Below, piece after piece: positions 43,606 to 51,971 of a stretch of 64,000 nucleotides of DNA (position 1 is the first letter of the stretch; every line of letters starts with the position of its first letter). This DNA comes from Candidatus Thiomargarita nelsonii (GTDB taxonomy: Bacteria > Pseudomonadota > Gammaproteobacteria > Beggiatoales > Beggiatoaceae). The DNA lies in NCBI GenBank assembly GCA_000785145.2, contig JSZA02000002.1, forward strand, positions 32,386-96,385, written 5' to 3'. The notes under the pieces are model-generated. The model had not been told where the DNA came from. It was given only the letters and a program-made list of their open reading frames with translations, and did no database searches. A program made the position numbers and the translations under genes.

Positions 43606-44226
43606 CTAGAGGGCAGAATTGCAGACATTGCACCATTTACAGTATCTTTGGTGCAAAGCTAAAACCTGTTTTTGTAAATTCTCCAAACTTGAGTCATTGT
43701 CAATCACATCATTAGCTATAGCAAGCCGTGTCTCTCGCGTCGCTTGGACTTTGATTATCTGTTCTATTTCTTTCGAGTTAAGCCCATCGCGTGTTTTGAT
43801 ACGTTGTTCTTGCAACGGTGGGGGGCAATCAACCACTAACACACGATCAACTAGTTCCAACATCCCTGTTTCGATTAATAAAGGGATACTTAACAGACAA
43901 TAGGCATCATGCAAGCTTGCGATTTGTTCTTGCATATTTTTTTTGATACGAGGATGTAAAATCGCTTCTAAACGTTGGCGCTCAAACGGGTTTGCATAAA
44001 TTTTTTTGCGTAGTTTAGCACGATTGAGCTGACCTCTGCTGTTTATTATTTCTGATCCAAAAGTTTGGATAATGTGTTCAAGTGCTGGTTGTCCGGGTTC
44101 GACTAGCGCATGTGCAATCACGTCTGCATCTATGACGGGAACCCCGATTTTTGCAAAATGCTTAGATACAGTCGTTTTACCAGAGGCGATGCCTCCAGTT
44201 AATCCGATTTTCAGGGGTAAGACCAT
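43606..44226 (-). CDS. coaE: Dephospho-CoA kinase
   Basis: CoaE phosphorylates the ribose 3'-OH of dephospho-CoA, the last step of CoA synthesis. The start at 44226 gives 206 residues, the usual length, with the P-loop KIGLTGGIASGKTTVSKHF at the N-terminus. DADVIAH, LHPRI and LLIETGM follow. GGGGGAA lies 7 nt before this ATG, and the longer frame upstream lies inside pilD. The gene overlaps the pilD 3' end by 16 bp, completing the common pilB-pilC-pilD-coaE order. Confidence 0.95.
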   Translation of the reverse strand: MVLPLKIGLTGGIASGKTTVSKHFAKIGVPVIDADVIAHALVEPGQPALEHIIQTFGSEIINSRGQLNRAKLRKKIYANPFERQRLEAILHPRIKKNMQEQIASLHDAYCLLSIPLLIETGMLELVDRVLVVDCPPPLQEQRIKTRDGLNSKEIEQIIKVQATRETRLAIANDVIDNDSSLENLQKQVLALHQRYCKWCNVCNSAL

Positions 44227-45062
44227 AGTAAGTTCCCCCACAGTAGGCTGATCCAACCTGCCGCTGCGAGAAATGGACCATAAGGGATAGGTATATTTTT
44301 GTCGTGTCCTCGCCATAAGACGAGTGTTATACCAACCACTGCCCCAATTAATGAGGACATTAAGATAATGAATGGTAATGCTTGCCATCCCATCCAGGCA
44401 CCCAACATGGCTAATAATTTGAAATCACCATAGCCCATGCCTTCTTTTCCTGTGAAAAGCTTGAACAGCCAATAGACTGACCATAGTGACAAATATCCTG
44501 CCATTGCCCCTATCAAACTGGATTCAATATCTGTGTACAATCCAAAAAGGTTACATAGTAATCCAAACCATAAAAAAGGTAATGTGATACTATCAAACAA
44601 TAATTGATGCTCAAAATCAATGATGCTGCTTGCCAGCAGTGCCCATGTCAGTGCCAAAGCACCCAAGACTGCCCACCCAAATCCAAAGTGCCAAGCCGTG
44701 ATAACAGCTAAAAACGCGCTCACGCCTTCAATCAGCGGATAACGCGGAGAAATTTTGGTCTGGCAGTTTGTACATTTGCCACGTTGCCAAATATAGCTCA
44801 ATATCGGAATATTTTCTAGTACTGTAATTTGATGTTTACAATGTGGGCAACGAGAACGTGGTCGACTCAAATCAAATGGTTCGCTTTCGCTGGAAGGAGA
44901 TACTTTCAAAAGGGACGCACATTCTCTTTCCCATTCGCGTTGAATCATAATGGGCAGACGGTGAATCACAACGTTGAGAAAGCTGCCCACGATCAATCCT
45001 ACAATACCAACAACAATCAAAAAAGCATTAGGTTCTGCTGCAAGATAGCTGAGTACATTCAT
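44211..45062 (-). CDS. pilD: Type IV prepilin leader peptidase / N-methyltransferase
   Basis: PilD cleaves and N-methylates prepilins in the inner membrane. The 283-aa product has the family plan: FLNVVIHRLPIM near the N-terminus, a cytoplasmic zinc loop with CPHC and CTNC pairs, and about eight membrane segments. The two catalytic aspartates are in SSIIDFEHQLLFD and MGYGDFKLLAMLGAW. It follows pilC by 26 nt and overlaps coaE. Confidence 0.95.
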   Translation of the reverse strand: MNVLSYLAAEPNAFLIVVGIVGLIVGSFLNVVIHRLPIMIQREWERECASLLKVSPSSESEPFDLSRPRSRCPHCKHQITVLENIPILSYIWQRGKCTNCQTKISPRYPLIEGVSAFLAVITAWHFGFGWAVLGALALTWALLASSIIDFEHQLLFDSITLPFLWFGLLCNLFGLYTDIESSLIGAMAGYLSLWSVYWLFKLFTGKEGMGYGDFKLLAMLGAWMGWQALPFIILMSSLIGAVVGITLVLWRGHDKNIPIPYGPFLAAAGWISLLWGNLLWSYP

Positions 45063-45088
45063 ATATTTGGAATTTGATTAAATTTAAA

Positions 45089-46312
45089 TTAAATGACAGA
45101 ACCCATTTGAAAGATAGGTAAATACATGGCCACCACTAATCCACCAATCACAACACCTAAAAAGGCCATGATAAGCGGCTCCATTAAGGAACTGAGTGAT
45201 TCAACGAGAGTGTCCACTTCTTCTTCATAGTAATCAGCCACTTTATTTAACATTTTATCGAGCTCACCCGATTCTTCACCAATTTGCGTCATCTGCACAC
45301 ACAGGTTAGGAAATACATTCACTTCACGCATGCTATCTGCTAATGGTATCCCAGTCGATACGTCTTCTTTGATTTTCATGCACGCATCGTAATAAATGAT
45401 ATTGCCCGTCGCACCCGCGACTGATTCCATTGCTTCCACCAAGGGGGTCCCCGCCGCAAACATCGTGGCTAAAGTCCTGGCAAAACGGGCTATTGCTGAT
45501 TTTCTGAGCAATTCTCCAAACAGCGGTAATTTTAATGAGAGTCTTTGCAAAAAATTATGGAAGCCCACAAAACGTTTCTTGGCATGTTTGAAGGCCATGA
45601 CAAAAAGCGCAATGCCACCAAAAACCAGCCACCAATACGCGACCATAAAGTCCGACATGTTCACGATGACTTGTGTGAAAACGGGTAAATCTGCACCAAA
45701 TTCTTTGAACATGTCAGCAAAAATGGGAACAACGTAAACGAGTAAGATGGCACTGACGACCAGTGCAACGATAAGCACTGCAATGGGGTATTTGATTGCG
45801 CCTTTAATTTTTTTCTTAATGCTCTCACTTTTTTCTTTGTAAACCGCTAGTTTAGTTAACAGTGATTCTAAAATACCGGCTTGTTCACCTGCCTCAACTA
45901 GGTTGCAAAAGAGCGGATCAAAATGTTGGGGATATCCACGCAGCGCATTAGCCATCGTCCCTCCCGCTTCAACCTCTCCTTTAAGTTCCATCATTAATTC
46001 TTGAAATTTTGGCTTTTCGTGACCTTGTCCAACAAGATCAAACGATTGAATCAAGGGAATGCCTGATGTCATCATGGTAGCCATTTGACGTGCAAATGTA
46101 GCGATATCGCTGGAGTCTATCGGTTTTCCGCCAGCACCGAATAAGTCCTTGGGTTTTTTCTTGACTTTTATAGGACGTAAGCCTTGGTTTCGCAGTGCGG
46201 CTTTGACCTGGATTTCACTAATGGCACGCATTTCTCCTTTGCGTTTTTCACCTTTTTTGTTTGTGCATGTCCAAACAAATATATTTTGTTTTTGGAGCGT
46301 AGCTGCAGTCAT
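45089..46312 (-). CDS. pilC: Type IV pilus inner-membrane platform protein
   Basis: The 407-aa protein has the two T2SSF repeats of the pilus assembly platform. FARQMATMMTSGIPLIQSF and GEVEAGGTMANALRGYP belong to the first; SAIARFARTLATMFAAGTP and LCVQMTQIGEESGELD to the second. Three membrane segments follow the usual pattern. It couples the PilB motor to pilin addition. It starts 29 nt after pilB ends. Confidence 0.96.
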   Translation of the reverse strand: MTAATLQKQNIFVWTCTNKKGEKRKGEMRAISEIQVKAALRNQGLRPIKVKKKPKDLFGAGGKPIDSSDIATFARQMATMMTSGIPLIQSFDLVGQGHEKPKFQELMMELKGEVEAGGTMANALRGYPQHFDPLFCNLVEAGEQAGILESLLTKLAVYKEKSESIKKKIKGAIKYPIAVLIVALVVSAILLVYVVPIFADMFKEFGADLPVFTQVIVNMSDFMVAYWWLVFGGIALFVMAFKHAKKRFVGFHNFLQRLSLKLPLFGELLRKSAIARFARTLATMFAAGTPLVEAMESVAGATGNIIYYDACMKIKEDVSTGIPLADSMREVNVFPNLCVQMTQIGEESGELDKMLNKVADYYEEEVDTLVESLSSLMEPLIMAFLGVVIGGLVVAMYLPIFQMGSVI

Positions 46313-46341
46313 AAATAATAGTGCCTCCCTCTTTGAGAAAA

Positions 46342-48057
46342 TTATTCTTTGCTAACAACACGATCAACCTCTTCCAAAGAGGTTAGACCATCTTTAACTT
46401 TTTTTAAGCCAGATTCGCGCAGATCAGGTATGCCTTCTTGGCGGGCTTGATCTGCCAGTGCAATAGCATTCTGACCTTCCATGATCATGCGTTTCATAGC
46501 GTCCGATATCGGCATGACTTGATAAATACCAACCCGCCCCTTGTAACCCGAGCCATCGCATTTTTCACAACCTCCCTCCTTGGGTCCATACAATTTTATC
46601 TCAGGAATTTCTTCTTGTTTAAATCCAGCATCTGTTAACACCTGCTCAGGTAGGTCCTGTTGTATTTTGCAACTACATAGGCGGCGGCAGAGCCGTTGTG
46701 CCATTATGAGGTTGACAGCGTTGGCAATTGCAAAGGGTTTAACGCCCATATCGATCATGCGCGTCAAAGTTTGTGGCGCGTCATTGGTGTGTAGGGTGGA
46801 CATGACCATGTGACCGGTGGAGGCAGCCTTAATCGCAATACTGGCTGTTTCTAAGTCTCGTATTTCGCCGACGAGTATAATATCAGGATCTTGTCGTAGA
46901 AATGCTTTAAGTGCTTTTGCAAAAGTCATGCCGGTTTTTTCATCAATTTGTACTTGATTGACACCGGGGAGGTTAATTTCTACCGGATCTTCGGCTGTGG
47001 AAATATTAACGCCTTCTTGGTTAAGAATGTTAATGCCTGTATAAAGGGAGACCGTTTTGCCGCTGCCAGTGGGACCTGTCACTAATACCATGCCATAAGG
47101 GTTGGCGAGGGCTTCAAGATAGAGGCGCTTTTGTTCTTCTTCATAGCCAAGTATGTCTATGTTGAGGTTGGCGGCAGATGAGTCGAGAATTCGCATGACT
47201 ATCTTTTCGCCCCATAAGATTGGGCAGGTGCTAACCCGAAAGTCAATCGCCTTTTTAGCAGAAATTTTGAGTTTGATACGTCCGTCTTGAGGGACGCGGC
47301 GTTCTGCAACGTCCAAACGCGACATGACTTTGATACGTGCTGCTAATTTTCGAGCAATGGCAACGGGTGGTTTAGCAAACACTTTGAGTACGCCATCGAC
47401 GCGAAAGCGCACTCGATAGATTTTTTCATAAGGTTCAAAGTGTAAATCGGAAGCCCCCAATTTGATGGCCTTAAAGAGCATGCTGTTGACGAATTTGACA
47501 ACAGGCGCTTCTACTTCGGGCACGCTTATTGTTTCTTCTTCTTTCACAGCATCGTCAACCAGATCAAAGTCTGTATCCCCGTCATCTCCCATGCCGGTAT
47601 CATCAAACAAATCGAGGGCACGTTCAATGAATTTAGCCAGTTTATCCGCTTCGGCTATAATTGGCTCGGCTTTTGTCTGGGTACGGAATTGAATCTCTTT
47701 CAGTGCATCTAGTGCTGTTGGATCAGAGAGGGCGACGAACAAGCGTTTACCTCGTTTGAAGAGCGGAACAGCCTTGTGCTTTTCTAACAGTTTTTCGTCA
47801 ACCAGTTTGATGACTTCTGGCTCGATGTCGAATTCGTTAATATCAATCAGGGGAATACCAAACTCTTCACTCAACCCCTGGGCTAGCGCACTTTGCTTAA
47901 CCAGTTTTTTATTCAGCAGGTAAGTTACAATAGGGGTGCGCTCAGTCCGCGATAGTTCAATCGCCTTTCTTACATCAGATTCGCTCAACACGCCTAAACT
48001 GACTAATTTCCCGGGGAGTCCGGTGAGCTTGGATTTATACTTTTCTTGGGGTACCAT
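46342..48057 (-). CDS. pilB: Type IV pilus extension ATPase
   Basis: The 571-aa hexameric ATPase powers pilus extension. An MshEN domain occupies about residues 10-150 (LVSLGVLSESDVRKAI, then FGIPLIDINEFD and LFVALSDPT). The catalytic core has the Walker A motif GPTGSGKT at 328-335, an Asp box near TAEDPVE, Walker B ILVGEIRD and a His box STLHTNDAPQTLTR. A four-cysteine zinc site follows (CRRLCSC and CEKC). MshEN domains bind c-di-GMP in several relatives. The ATG is preceded by a GATAACT heptamer repeat rather than a clear Shine-Dalgarno. Confidence 0.96.
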   Translation of the reverse strand: MVPQEKYKSKLTGLPGKLVSLGVLSESDVRKAIELSRTERTPIVTYLLNKKLVKQSALAQGLSEEFGIPLIDINEFDIEPEVIKLVDEKLLEKHKAVPLFKRGKRLFVALSDPTALDALKEIQFRTQTKAEPIIAEADKLAKFIERALDLFDDTGMGDDGDTDFDLVDDAVKEEETISVPEVEAPVVKFVNSMLFKAIKLGASDLHFEPYEKIYRVRFRVDGVLKVFAKPPVAIARKLAARIKVMSRLDVAERRVPQDGRIKLKISAKKAIDFRVSTCPILWGEKIVMRILDSSAANLNIDILGYEEEQKRLYLEALANPYGMVLVTGPTGSGKTVSLYTGINILNQEGVNISTAEDPVEINLPGVNQVQIDEKTGMTFAKALKAFLRQDPDIILVGEIRDLETASIAIKAASTGHMVMSTLHTNDAPQTLTRMIDMGVKPFAIANAVNLIMAQRLCRRLCSCKIQQDLPEQVLTDAGFKQEEIPEIKLYGPKEGGCEKCDGSGYKGRVGIYQVMPISDAMKRMIMEGQNAIALADQARQEGIPDLRESGLKKVKDGLTSLEEVDRVVSKE

Positions 48058-48059
48058 TA

Positions 48060-48083
48060 TTAGTTATCAGTTATCAGTTATCT
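48060..48083. repeat. Tandem GATAACT heptamers (R4)
   Basis: Three GATAACT units (minus strand) run across the end of trpG and up to the pilB start. The trpG stop codon and its last two codons lie in the repeat. Confidence 0.85.
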
Positions 48084-48646
48084 AAAAAGTTTTTGAGTAA
48101 AGCATGTCCTTGTTGTGTCAGGATAGATTCTGGGTGAAATTGTACGCCAATAACAGCTAAGGTTTTATGCTGCACTCCCATAATTTCTTCCATGTCACCA
48201 TTCGGTGTTTGTGTCCAAGCGGTGATTTCTAAACAGTCGGGTATTCGTTCTATGACGAGAGAGTGGTAACGTGTCGCTTCAAAGGGGTTAGGTATGCCTT
48301 TGAAAATGCCTGTGCCGGTGTGGTAAATATTTGAGGTTTTGCCATGCATGATTTGGCGAGCATGGACAATTTTGCCTCCAAAGGCTTGTCCTATGCTTTG
48401 GTGTCCAAGGCATACGCCCAGCAGTGGTATTTTTCCAGCAAAATTTTGGATAGCGGCAACGGATATGCCCGCTTGATTCGGTGTGCAGGGTCCAGGTGAG
48501 ATGACCAAGTGTTGTGGCGCCAGTGCTTTAATTTTATCACAGGTGATTTGGTCATTACGATAGACTTGTACTTCTGCGCCTAATTCTCCAAAATACTGGA
48601 CTAGGTTGTAGGTAAAGGAGTCGTAGTTATCTATCATCAATAACAT
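48074..48646 (-). CDS. trpG: Anthranilate synthase component II (glutamine amidotransferase)
   Basis: The 190-aa class I amidotransferase supplies ammonia to Trp[22 protein letters not shown] is the start seen in TrpG and PabA. The nucleophile is C79 in [10 protein letters not shown], and the catalytic His-Glu pair is in FHPESIL. Such proteins often serve both tryptophan and folate synthesis. A strong GGAGGAG lies before the ATG within trpE, which overlaps by 10 bp, so translation is coupled. The C-terminal residues are encoded by a heptamer repeat. Confidence 0.94.
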   Translation of the reverse strand: MLLMIDNYDSFTYNLVQYFGELGAEVQVYRNDQITCDKIKALAPQHLVISPGPCTPNQAGISVAAIQNFAGKIPLLGVCLGHQSIGQAFGGKIVHARQIMHGKTSNIYHTGTGIFKGIPNPFEATRYHSLVIERIPDCLEITAWTQTPNGDMEEIMGVQHKTLAVIGVQFHPESILTQQGHALLKNFLDN

Positions 48647-50127
48647 GGCAATTCTCCTCCCGCCGATGCGATTGCCACCGCTTTAAAGATAGCACGACCT
48701 TTATTCATAGTTTCATCCCATTCTTTGGCTGGCACGGAGTCTGCCACAATGCCAGCGCCGACTTGAATGTGTAAGGTTTTATCTTTTATCACCGCAGTAC
48801 GGATGGCTATCGCGGTGTCCATGTCTCCGTGCCAAGTGATATAGCCGACGGCACCGCCATAAATCCCACGTTTAATGGGTTCCAGTTCGTCAATAATTTC
48901 CATCGCCCGTATTTTCGGGGCACCGCTTAAAGTGCCCGCTGGTAATGCGGCTTTAAGTGCATCCAGTGCATTGAGTTCTGGTTTTAATTGTCCTATGACA
49001 TTAGAAACAATGTGCATGACGTGGGAGTATCGTTCTATAAGCATGTTTTCGGTTAATTGTACGCTGCTAATTTGGCTCACTCGTCCAACATCGTTTCTGC
49101 CCAAGTCAATAAGCATAAGGTGTTCTGCACGTTCTTTAGGATCAGCCAGCAATTCTTGTTCTAGTGATAAATCTTCCGCCTCATCACGTCCACGCGGACG
49201 GGTGCCGGCGATGGGGCGTACCGTCATTTTTTGATCTTCTAAGCGTACCAAGATTTCTGGTGATGAGCCCACAATATGAAATTCGTCTAAATTTAAGTAG
49301 TACATATAGGGCGATGGATTTAAGCAGCGCAAAGTACGGTACACGTTTAGGGGGGGTGCTTCACAAGCGATTGAGAGGCGTTGCGATAGTACGACTTGCA
49401 TAATATCGCCTTCAACAATGTATTCTTTGGCGCGTTCTACCGCTTGTAAAAATGCCGGACGGGGAAATCCTGATTTAAAGTCGCTTTCTATAATAGTCGT
49501 TTCACTAGAGGTGCTATCAAGTGGAATAATATTCTCGCGCAATTGTTTGATTAACGCCTCTATGCGTTGTTGGCTTTTAGTGTATGCGTCTGGCTGTGAT
49601 GGTATGGCATAAATAATAAAATACAGTTTGCCTTTTAGGTTATCAAAAACCAGCACTTCATCAGAGAGCATCAGGAGTATATCGGGTGTGCCCAATGGAT
49701 CATTGAAGTTTTTCTTTGCCAAGCGAGGCTCGATATAGCGTACTGTATCATAGCCAAAATAGCCCACTAAGCCGCCCGTAAAACGTGGTAGCTCAATTAA
49801 TTTTGGAACACGAAAACGATCAATAAAGTCGCCAATCCATGCGAGAGGATCGGTCACTTGTGTGTGTTCAGTGATCTCACCACCAGTTTTGACGGTGATG
49901 TCGTATCCATCCACCCGCACAATGGTTTGAGCGGGTAAACCAATGATTGAGTAACGCCCCCATTTTTCGCCACCTTCTACGGATTCTAATAAGTAAGAAT
50001 AGGGCTCTCCCTTGGCTAATTTCAAGTAGGCACTCAAGGGGGTGTCTAAGTCAGCTAAAACTTGTCGCAGGATGGGGATACGGTTATATCCCTCTGCTGC
50101 TAATTGGGAAAATTTTTCAGGTGTCAT
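48637..50127 (-). CDS. trpE: Anthranilate synthase component I
   Basis: The 496-aa chorismate-utilising enzyme makes anthranilate with TrpG. The N-terminal domain has [24 protein letters not shown], which carries the tryptophan feedback site (the LLES element). The catalytic domain has [27 protein letters not shown] and [11 protein letters not shown], then [17 protein letters not shown] and [16 protein letters not shown]. The ATG at 50127 follows directly on a heptamer repeat with no visible Shine-Dalgarno, so expression may depend on upstream translation or be weak. I saw no Trp leader peptide. Confidence 0.95.
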   Translation of the reverse strand: MTPEKFSQLAAEGYNRIPILRQVLADLDTPLSAYLKLAKGEPYSYLLESVEGGEKWGRYSIIGLPAQTIVRVDGYDITVKTGGEITEHTQVTDPLAWIGDFIDRFRVPKLIELPRFTGGLVGYFGYDTVRYIEPRLAKKNFNDPLGTPDILLMLSDEVLVFDNLKGKLYFIIYAIPSQPDAYTKSQQRIEALIKQLRENIIPLDSTSSETTIIESDFKSGFPRPAFLQAVERAKEYIVEGDIMQVVLSQRLSIACEAPPLNVYRTLRCLNPSPYMYYLNLDEFHIVGSSPEILVRLEDQKMTVRPIAGTRPRGRDEAEDLSLEQELLADPKERAEHLMLIDLGRNDVGRVSQISSVQLTENMLIERYSHVMHIVSNVIGQLKPELNALDALKAALPAGTLSGAPKIRAMEIIDELEPIKRGIYGGAVGYITWHGDMDTAIAIRTAVIKDKTLHIQVGAGIVADSVPAKEWDETMNKGRAIFKAVAIASAGGELPCY

Positions 50128-50128
50128 A

Positions 50129-50237
50129 TCAGTTATCAGTTATCAGTTATCAAAATGGTAGGCGATAAATCGCCTACTACGAACGGCTTGACTTGTTCGT
50201 AGTAGGCGATTGTTCGCCTACTGATAACTGATAACTG
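50129..50237. repeat. MITE-like element with GATAACT inverted termini
   Basis: Terminal inverted repeats of tandem GATAACT units enclose three adjoining perfect stems. These are GTAGGCGA/TCGCCTAC at 50158-50177, ACTACGAAC/GTTCGTAGT at 50176-50203, and GTAGGCGA/TCGCCTAC at 50202-50221. The element fills the gph-trpE junction and supplies the last codons of gph. Confidence 0.85.
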
Positions 50238-50889
50238 AAGAGAGTTGTGTGAATGAATCAATGACTGCATCAGGATTAGCCTTGCGAATATCTTCGCCGT
50301 GGTTATAGCCGTAACTGACACAGATAATTTGAAAGCCTGCCGCTCGTGCGGCTTGTACATCGTTGATAGAGTCGCCCAGCATGAGTGCTTTGTGCGGCTC
50401 AACTTTGAAAAACTCGGCAGCATGTAATAAGGGCAAAGGATCAGGTTTCTTTTTTGGCAGACTATCTCCGCTTATGACTAATTTAAAATCTTGTTCGATT
50501 TTGAATGCTTTCAGCAAAGGTGTCGTAAATTGTTCTGCTTTATTAGTAATACAGGCTAATACAGCGTTTTGCGATTTTAGCCAATCCAAGCCTTCTCGCA
50601 CACCCGGAAATAGTGTACTATGACGACCATTACATTCTGCATACACAACTTTAAACAAGTGTAGCGCAGATTGAAATAATTTGTCGTCTGGTTCACCCTC
50701 ATCATTGTCAAGCAATGCCCGTTTGACGAGGCGTTCTATGCCGTTACCAACCCAGCGCCGAACTTTTTCCTCGCCTCGCTGCGGCAAATCTAATTGCGAC
50801 ATCATGCCATCAATGGCATAAGCTAAGTCTGGCACCGTATCTATCAATGTGCCATCTAAGTCTATCAGAATTAATTCTGGGACTGTCAT
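50218..50889 (-). CDS. gph: Phosphoglycolate phosphatase (HAD family)
   Basis: The 223-aa HAD hydrolase has the nucleophile motif LIDLDGTLIDT (D10, D12), a helical cap, motif II CITNKA, a motif III lysine in LPKKKPDPLPL, and motif IV MLGDSINDVQAARAAG. It removes phosphate from 2-phosphoglycolate, relevant where RubisCO is used or after DNA repair. The last six or so residues (SVISYQ) are encoded by the terminal repeat of the MITE-like element, so the native C-terminus has been replaced. It lies between rpe and trpE, a common gammaproteobacterial order. Confidence 0.92.
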   Translation of the reverse strand: MTVPELILIDLDGTLIDTVPDLAYAIDGMMSQLDLPQRGEEKVRRWVGNGIERLVKRALLDNDEGEPDDKLFQSALHLFKVVYAECNGRHSTLFPGVREGLDWLKSQNAVLACITNKAEQFTTPLLKAFKIEQDFKLVISGDSLPKKKPDPLPLLHAAEFFKVEPHKALMLGDSINDVQAARAAGFQIICVSYGYNHGEDIRKANPDAVIDSFTQLSSVISYQ

Positions 50890-50905
50890 TATTATTACAC
50901 CTTTG

Positions 50906-51568
50906 TTATGCTAATTCTGCCCGCATCGCCGCAATCGTCGCCTTGTAATCGGATGTATTAAAAATGGCAGAGCCTGCCACAAAAGTGTCAGCCCCCGCTT
51001 CAGCGATTTCACGAATGTTGTTGATTTTTACGCCGCCATCAATTTCTAAACGAATATCGCGCCCACTATTGTCAATAATTTGACGTGCTTCGCGTAATTT
51101 TTCCAAGGTGGCTGGAATGAATGATTGTCCCCCAAATCCGGGGTTAACCGACATCAATAGTACCATATCTACTTTGTCTAAGACATATTTCAGATAGTCC
51201 AAGGGAGTTGCTGGATTGAAAACCAAGCCCGATTTGCAGCCATTTTCACGCACCAGTTGTAAGGAACGATCAATATGTTCGCTGGCTTCTGGGTGAAATG
51301 TAATATAGGTGGCACCCGCTTTGGCAAAATCGGGGATGATGCTATCCACTGGTTTCACCATTAAATGTACGTCAATTGGGGCCGTCACGCCATGTTTACG
51401 CAAGGCTTCACAGATTAAGGGACCAATGGTCAGATTAGGCACATAATGATTATCCATCACATCAAAATGGACTATATCCGATCCCGCCGCTAATACATTA
51501 GTCACTTCTTCCCCTAAGCGGGCAAAATCGGCTGATAAAATGGATGGGGCTATGAGGTAGTCAGACAT
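50906..51568 (-). CDS. rpe: Ribulose-phosphate 3-epimerase
   Basis: The 220-aa TIM-barrel enzyme interconverts ribulose-5-phosphate and xylulose-5-phosphate in the pentose phosphate and Calvin cycles. [17 protein letters not shown] opens the protein. The metal ligands are in [18 protein letters not shown] and [20 protein letters not shown] follows, and [11 protein letters not shown] carries the catalytic aspartate. AGGAGCC lies upstream of the ATG. It begins the rpe-gph-trpE-trpG series. Confidence 0.96.
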   Translation of the reverse strand: MSDYLIAPSILSADFARLGEEVTNVLAAGSDIVHFDVMDNHYVPNLTIGPLICEALRKHGVTAPIDVHLMVKPVDSIIPDFAKAGATYITFHPEASEHIDRSLQLVRENGCKSGLVFNPATPLDYLKYVLDKVDMVLLMSVNPGFGGQSFIPATLEKLREARQIIDNSGRDIRLEIDGGVKINNIREIAEAGADTFVAGSAIFNTSDYKATIAAMRAELA

Positions 51569-51615
51569 GATTTTTTTTGGCTCCTATTAATATATAGACA
51601 TCCTAAATGAAATTT

Positions 51616-51652
51616 AAAAATCCTATTTTTTCAAAAAATAGGATTTTTTTTT
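51616..51652. repeat. R7 terminator-like palindrome
   Basis: AAAAATCCTATTTTTT pairs with AAAAAATAGGATTTTT just upstream of rpe. It adds to the stronger terminator at 51709-51740 in isolating rpe from the receptor gene. Confidence 0.7.
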
Positions 51653-51708
51653 CATCCTGAATACGCTTTGCGTCGCGGCATGAATAATAACATAAATCTC
51701 GTGCGTGC

Positions 51709-51740
51709 CAAAAAAAAAGCCTTGAAATAAATTTCAAGGC
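51709..51740 (-). terminator. Rho-independent terminator downstream of the TonB receptor gene
   Basis: On the minus strand a perfect stem, GCCTTGAAAT pairing with ATTTCAAGGC, is followed at once by eight T residues. It lies 232 bp beyond the receptor stop codon, with only repeats between, and is the best terminator in the window. Confidence 0.8.
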
Positions 51741-51765
51741 TTCTAGTACGCTGTCATATACGTTA

Positions 51766-51963
51766 TTGGAGTACAAAGCTTTAGCTTTGTCAGACAGTAC
51801 AAAGCTAAAGCTTTGTACTCCAAAAAAAACAAATTGACGGCGTACTAGGAGTCCAATATTAGTGTTGGAGTACAAAGCTTTAGCTTTGTCAGACAGTACA
51901 AAGCTAAAGCTTTGTACTCCAAAAAAAACAAATTGACAGCCTACTAGGAGTCCAAGATTTATC
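51766..51963. repeat. Two tandem 99-bp copies of repeat R5, ending in R1
   Basis: Units at 51766-51864 and 51865-51963 are nearly identical. Each contains inverted GGAGTACAAAGCTTTAGC and GCTAAAGCTTTGTACTCC arms around a CAGACAG centre, then AAATTGAC and an R1-like end. The second ends in a full R1 palindrome. The 403-bp gap 51569-51971 holds no gene. Confidence 0.9.
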
Positions 51964-51971
51964 TTGGACAT

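Noticed and set aside
44227..44388. N-terminal extension of coaE
   Set aside because: It is the out-of-frame 3' end of pilD; the ATG at 44226 has a good Shine-Dalgarno and gives the normal length.
50129..50237. Tryptophan attenuator or tRNA-like structure upstream of trpE
   Set aside because: The cloverleaf look comes from repeated inverted arms with GATAACT ends. There is no Trp-rich leader peptide and no tRNA consensus.
51603..51971. 122-aa minus-strand frame
   Set aside because: It is made wholly of R1, R5 and R7 repeats; the duplicated peptide simply translates the 99-bp tandem repeat.
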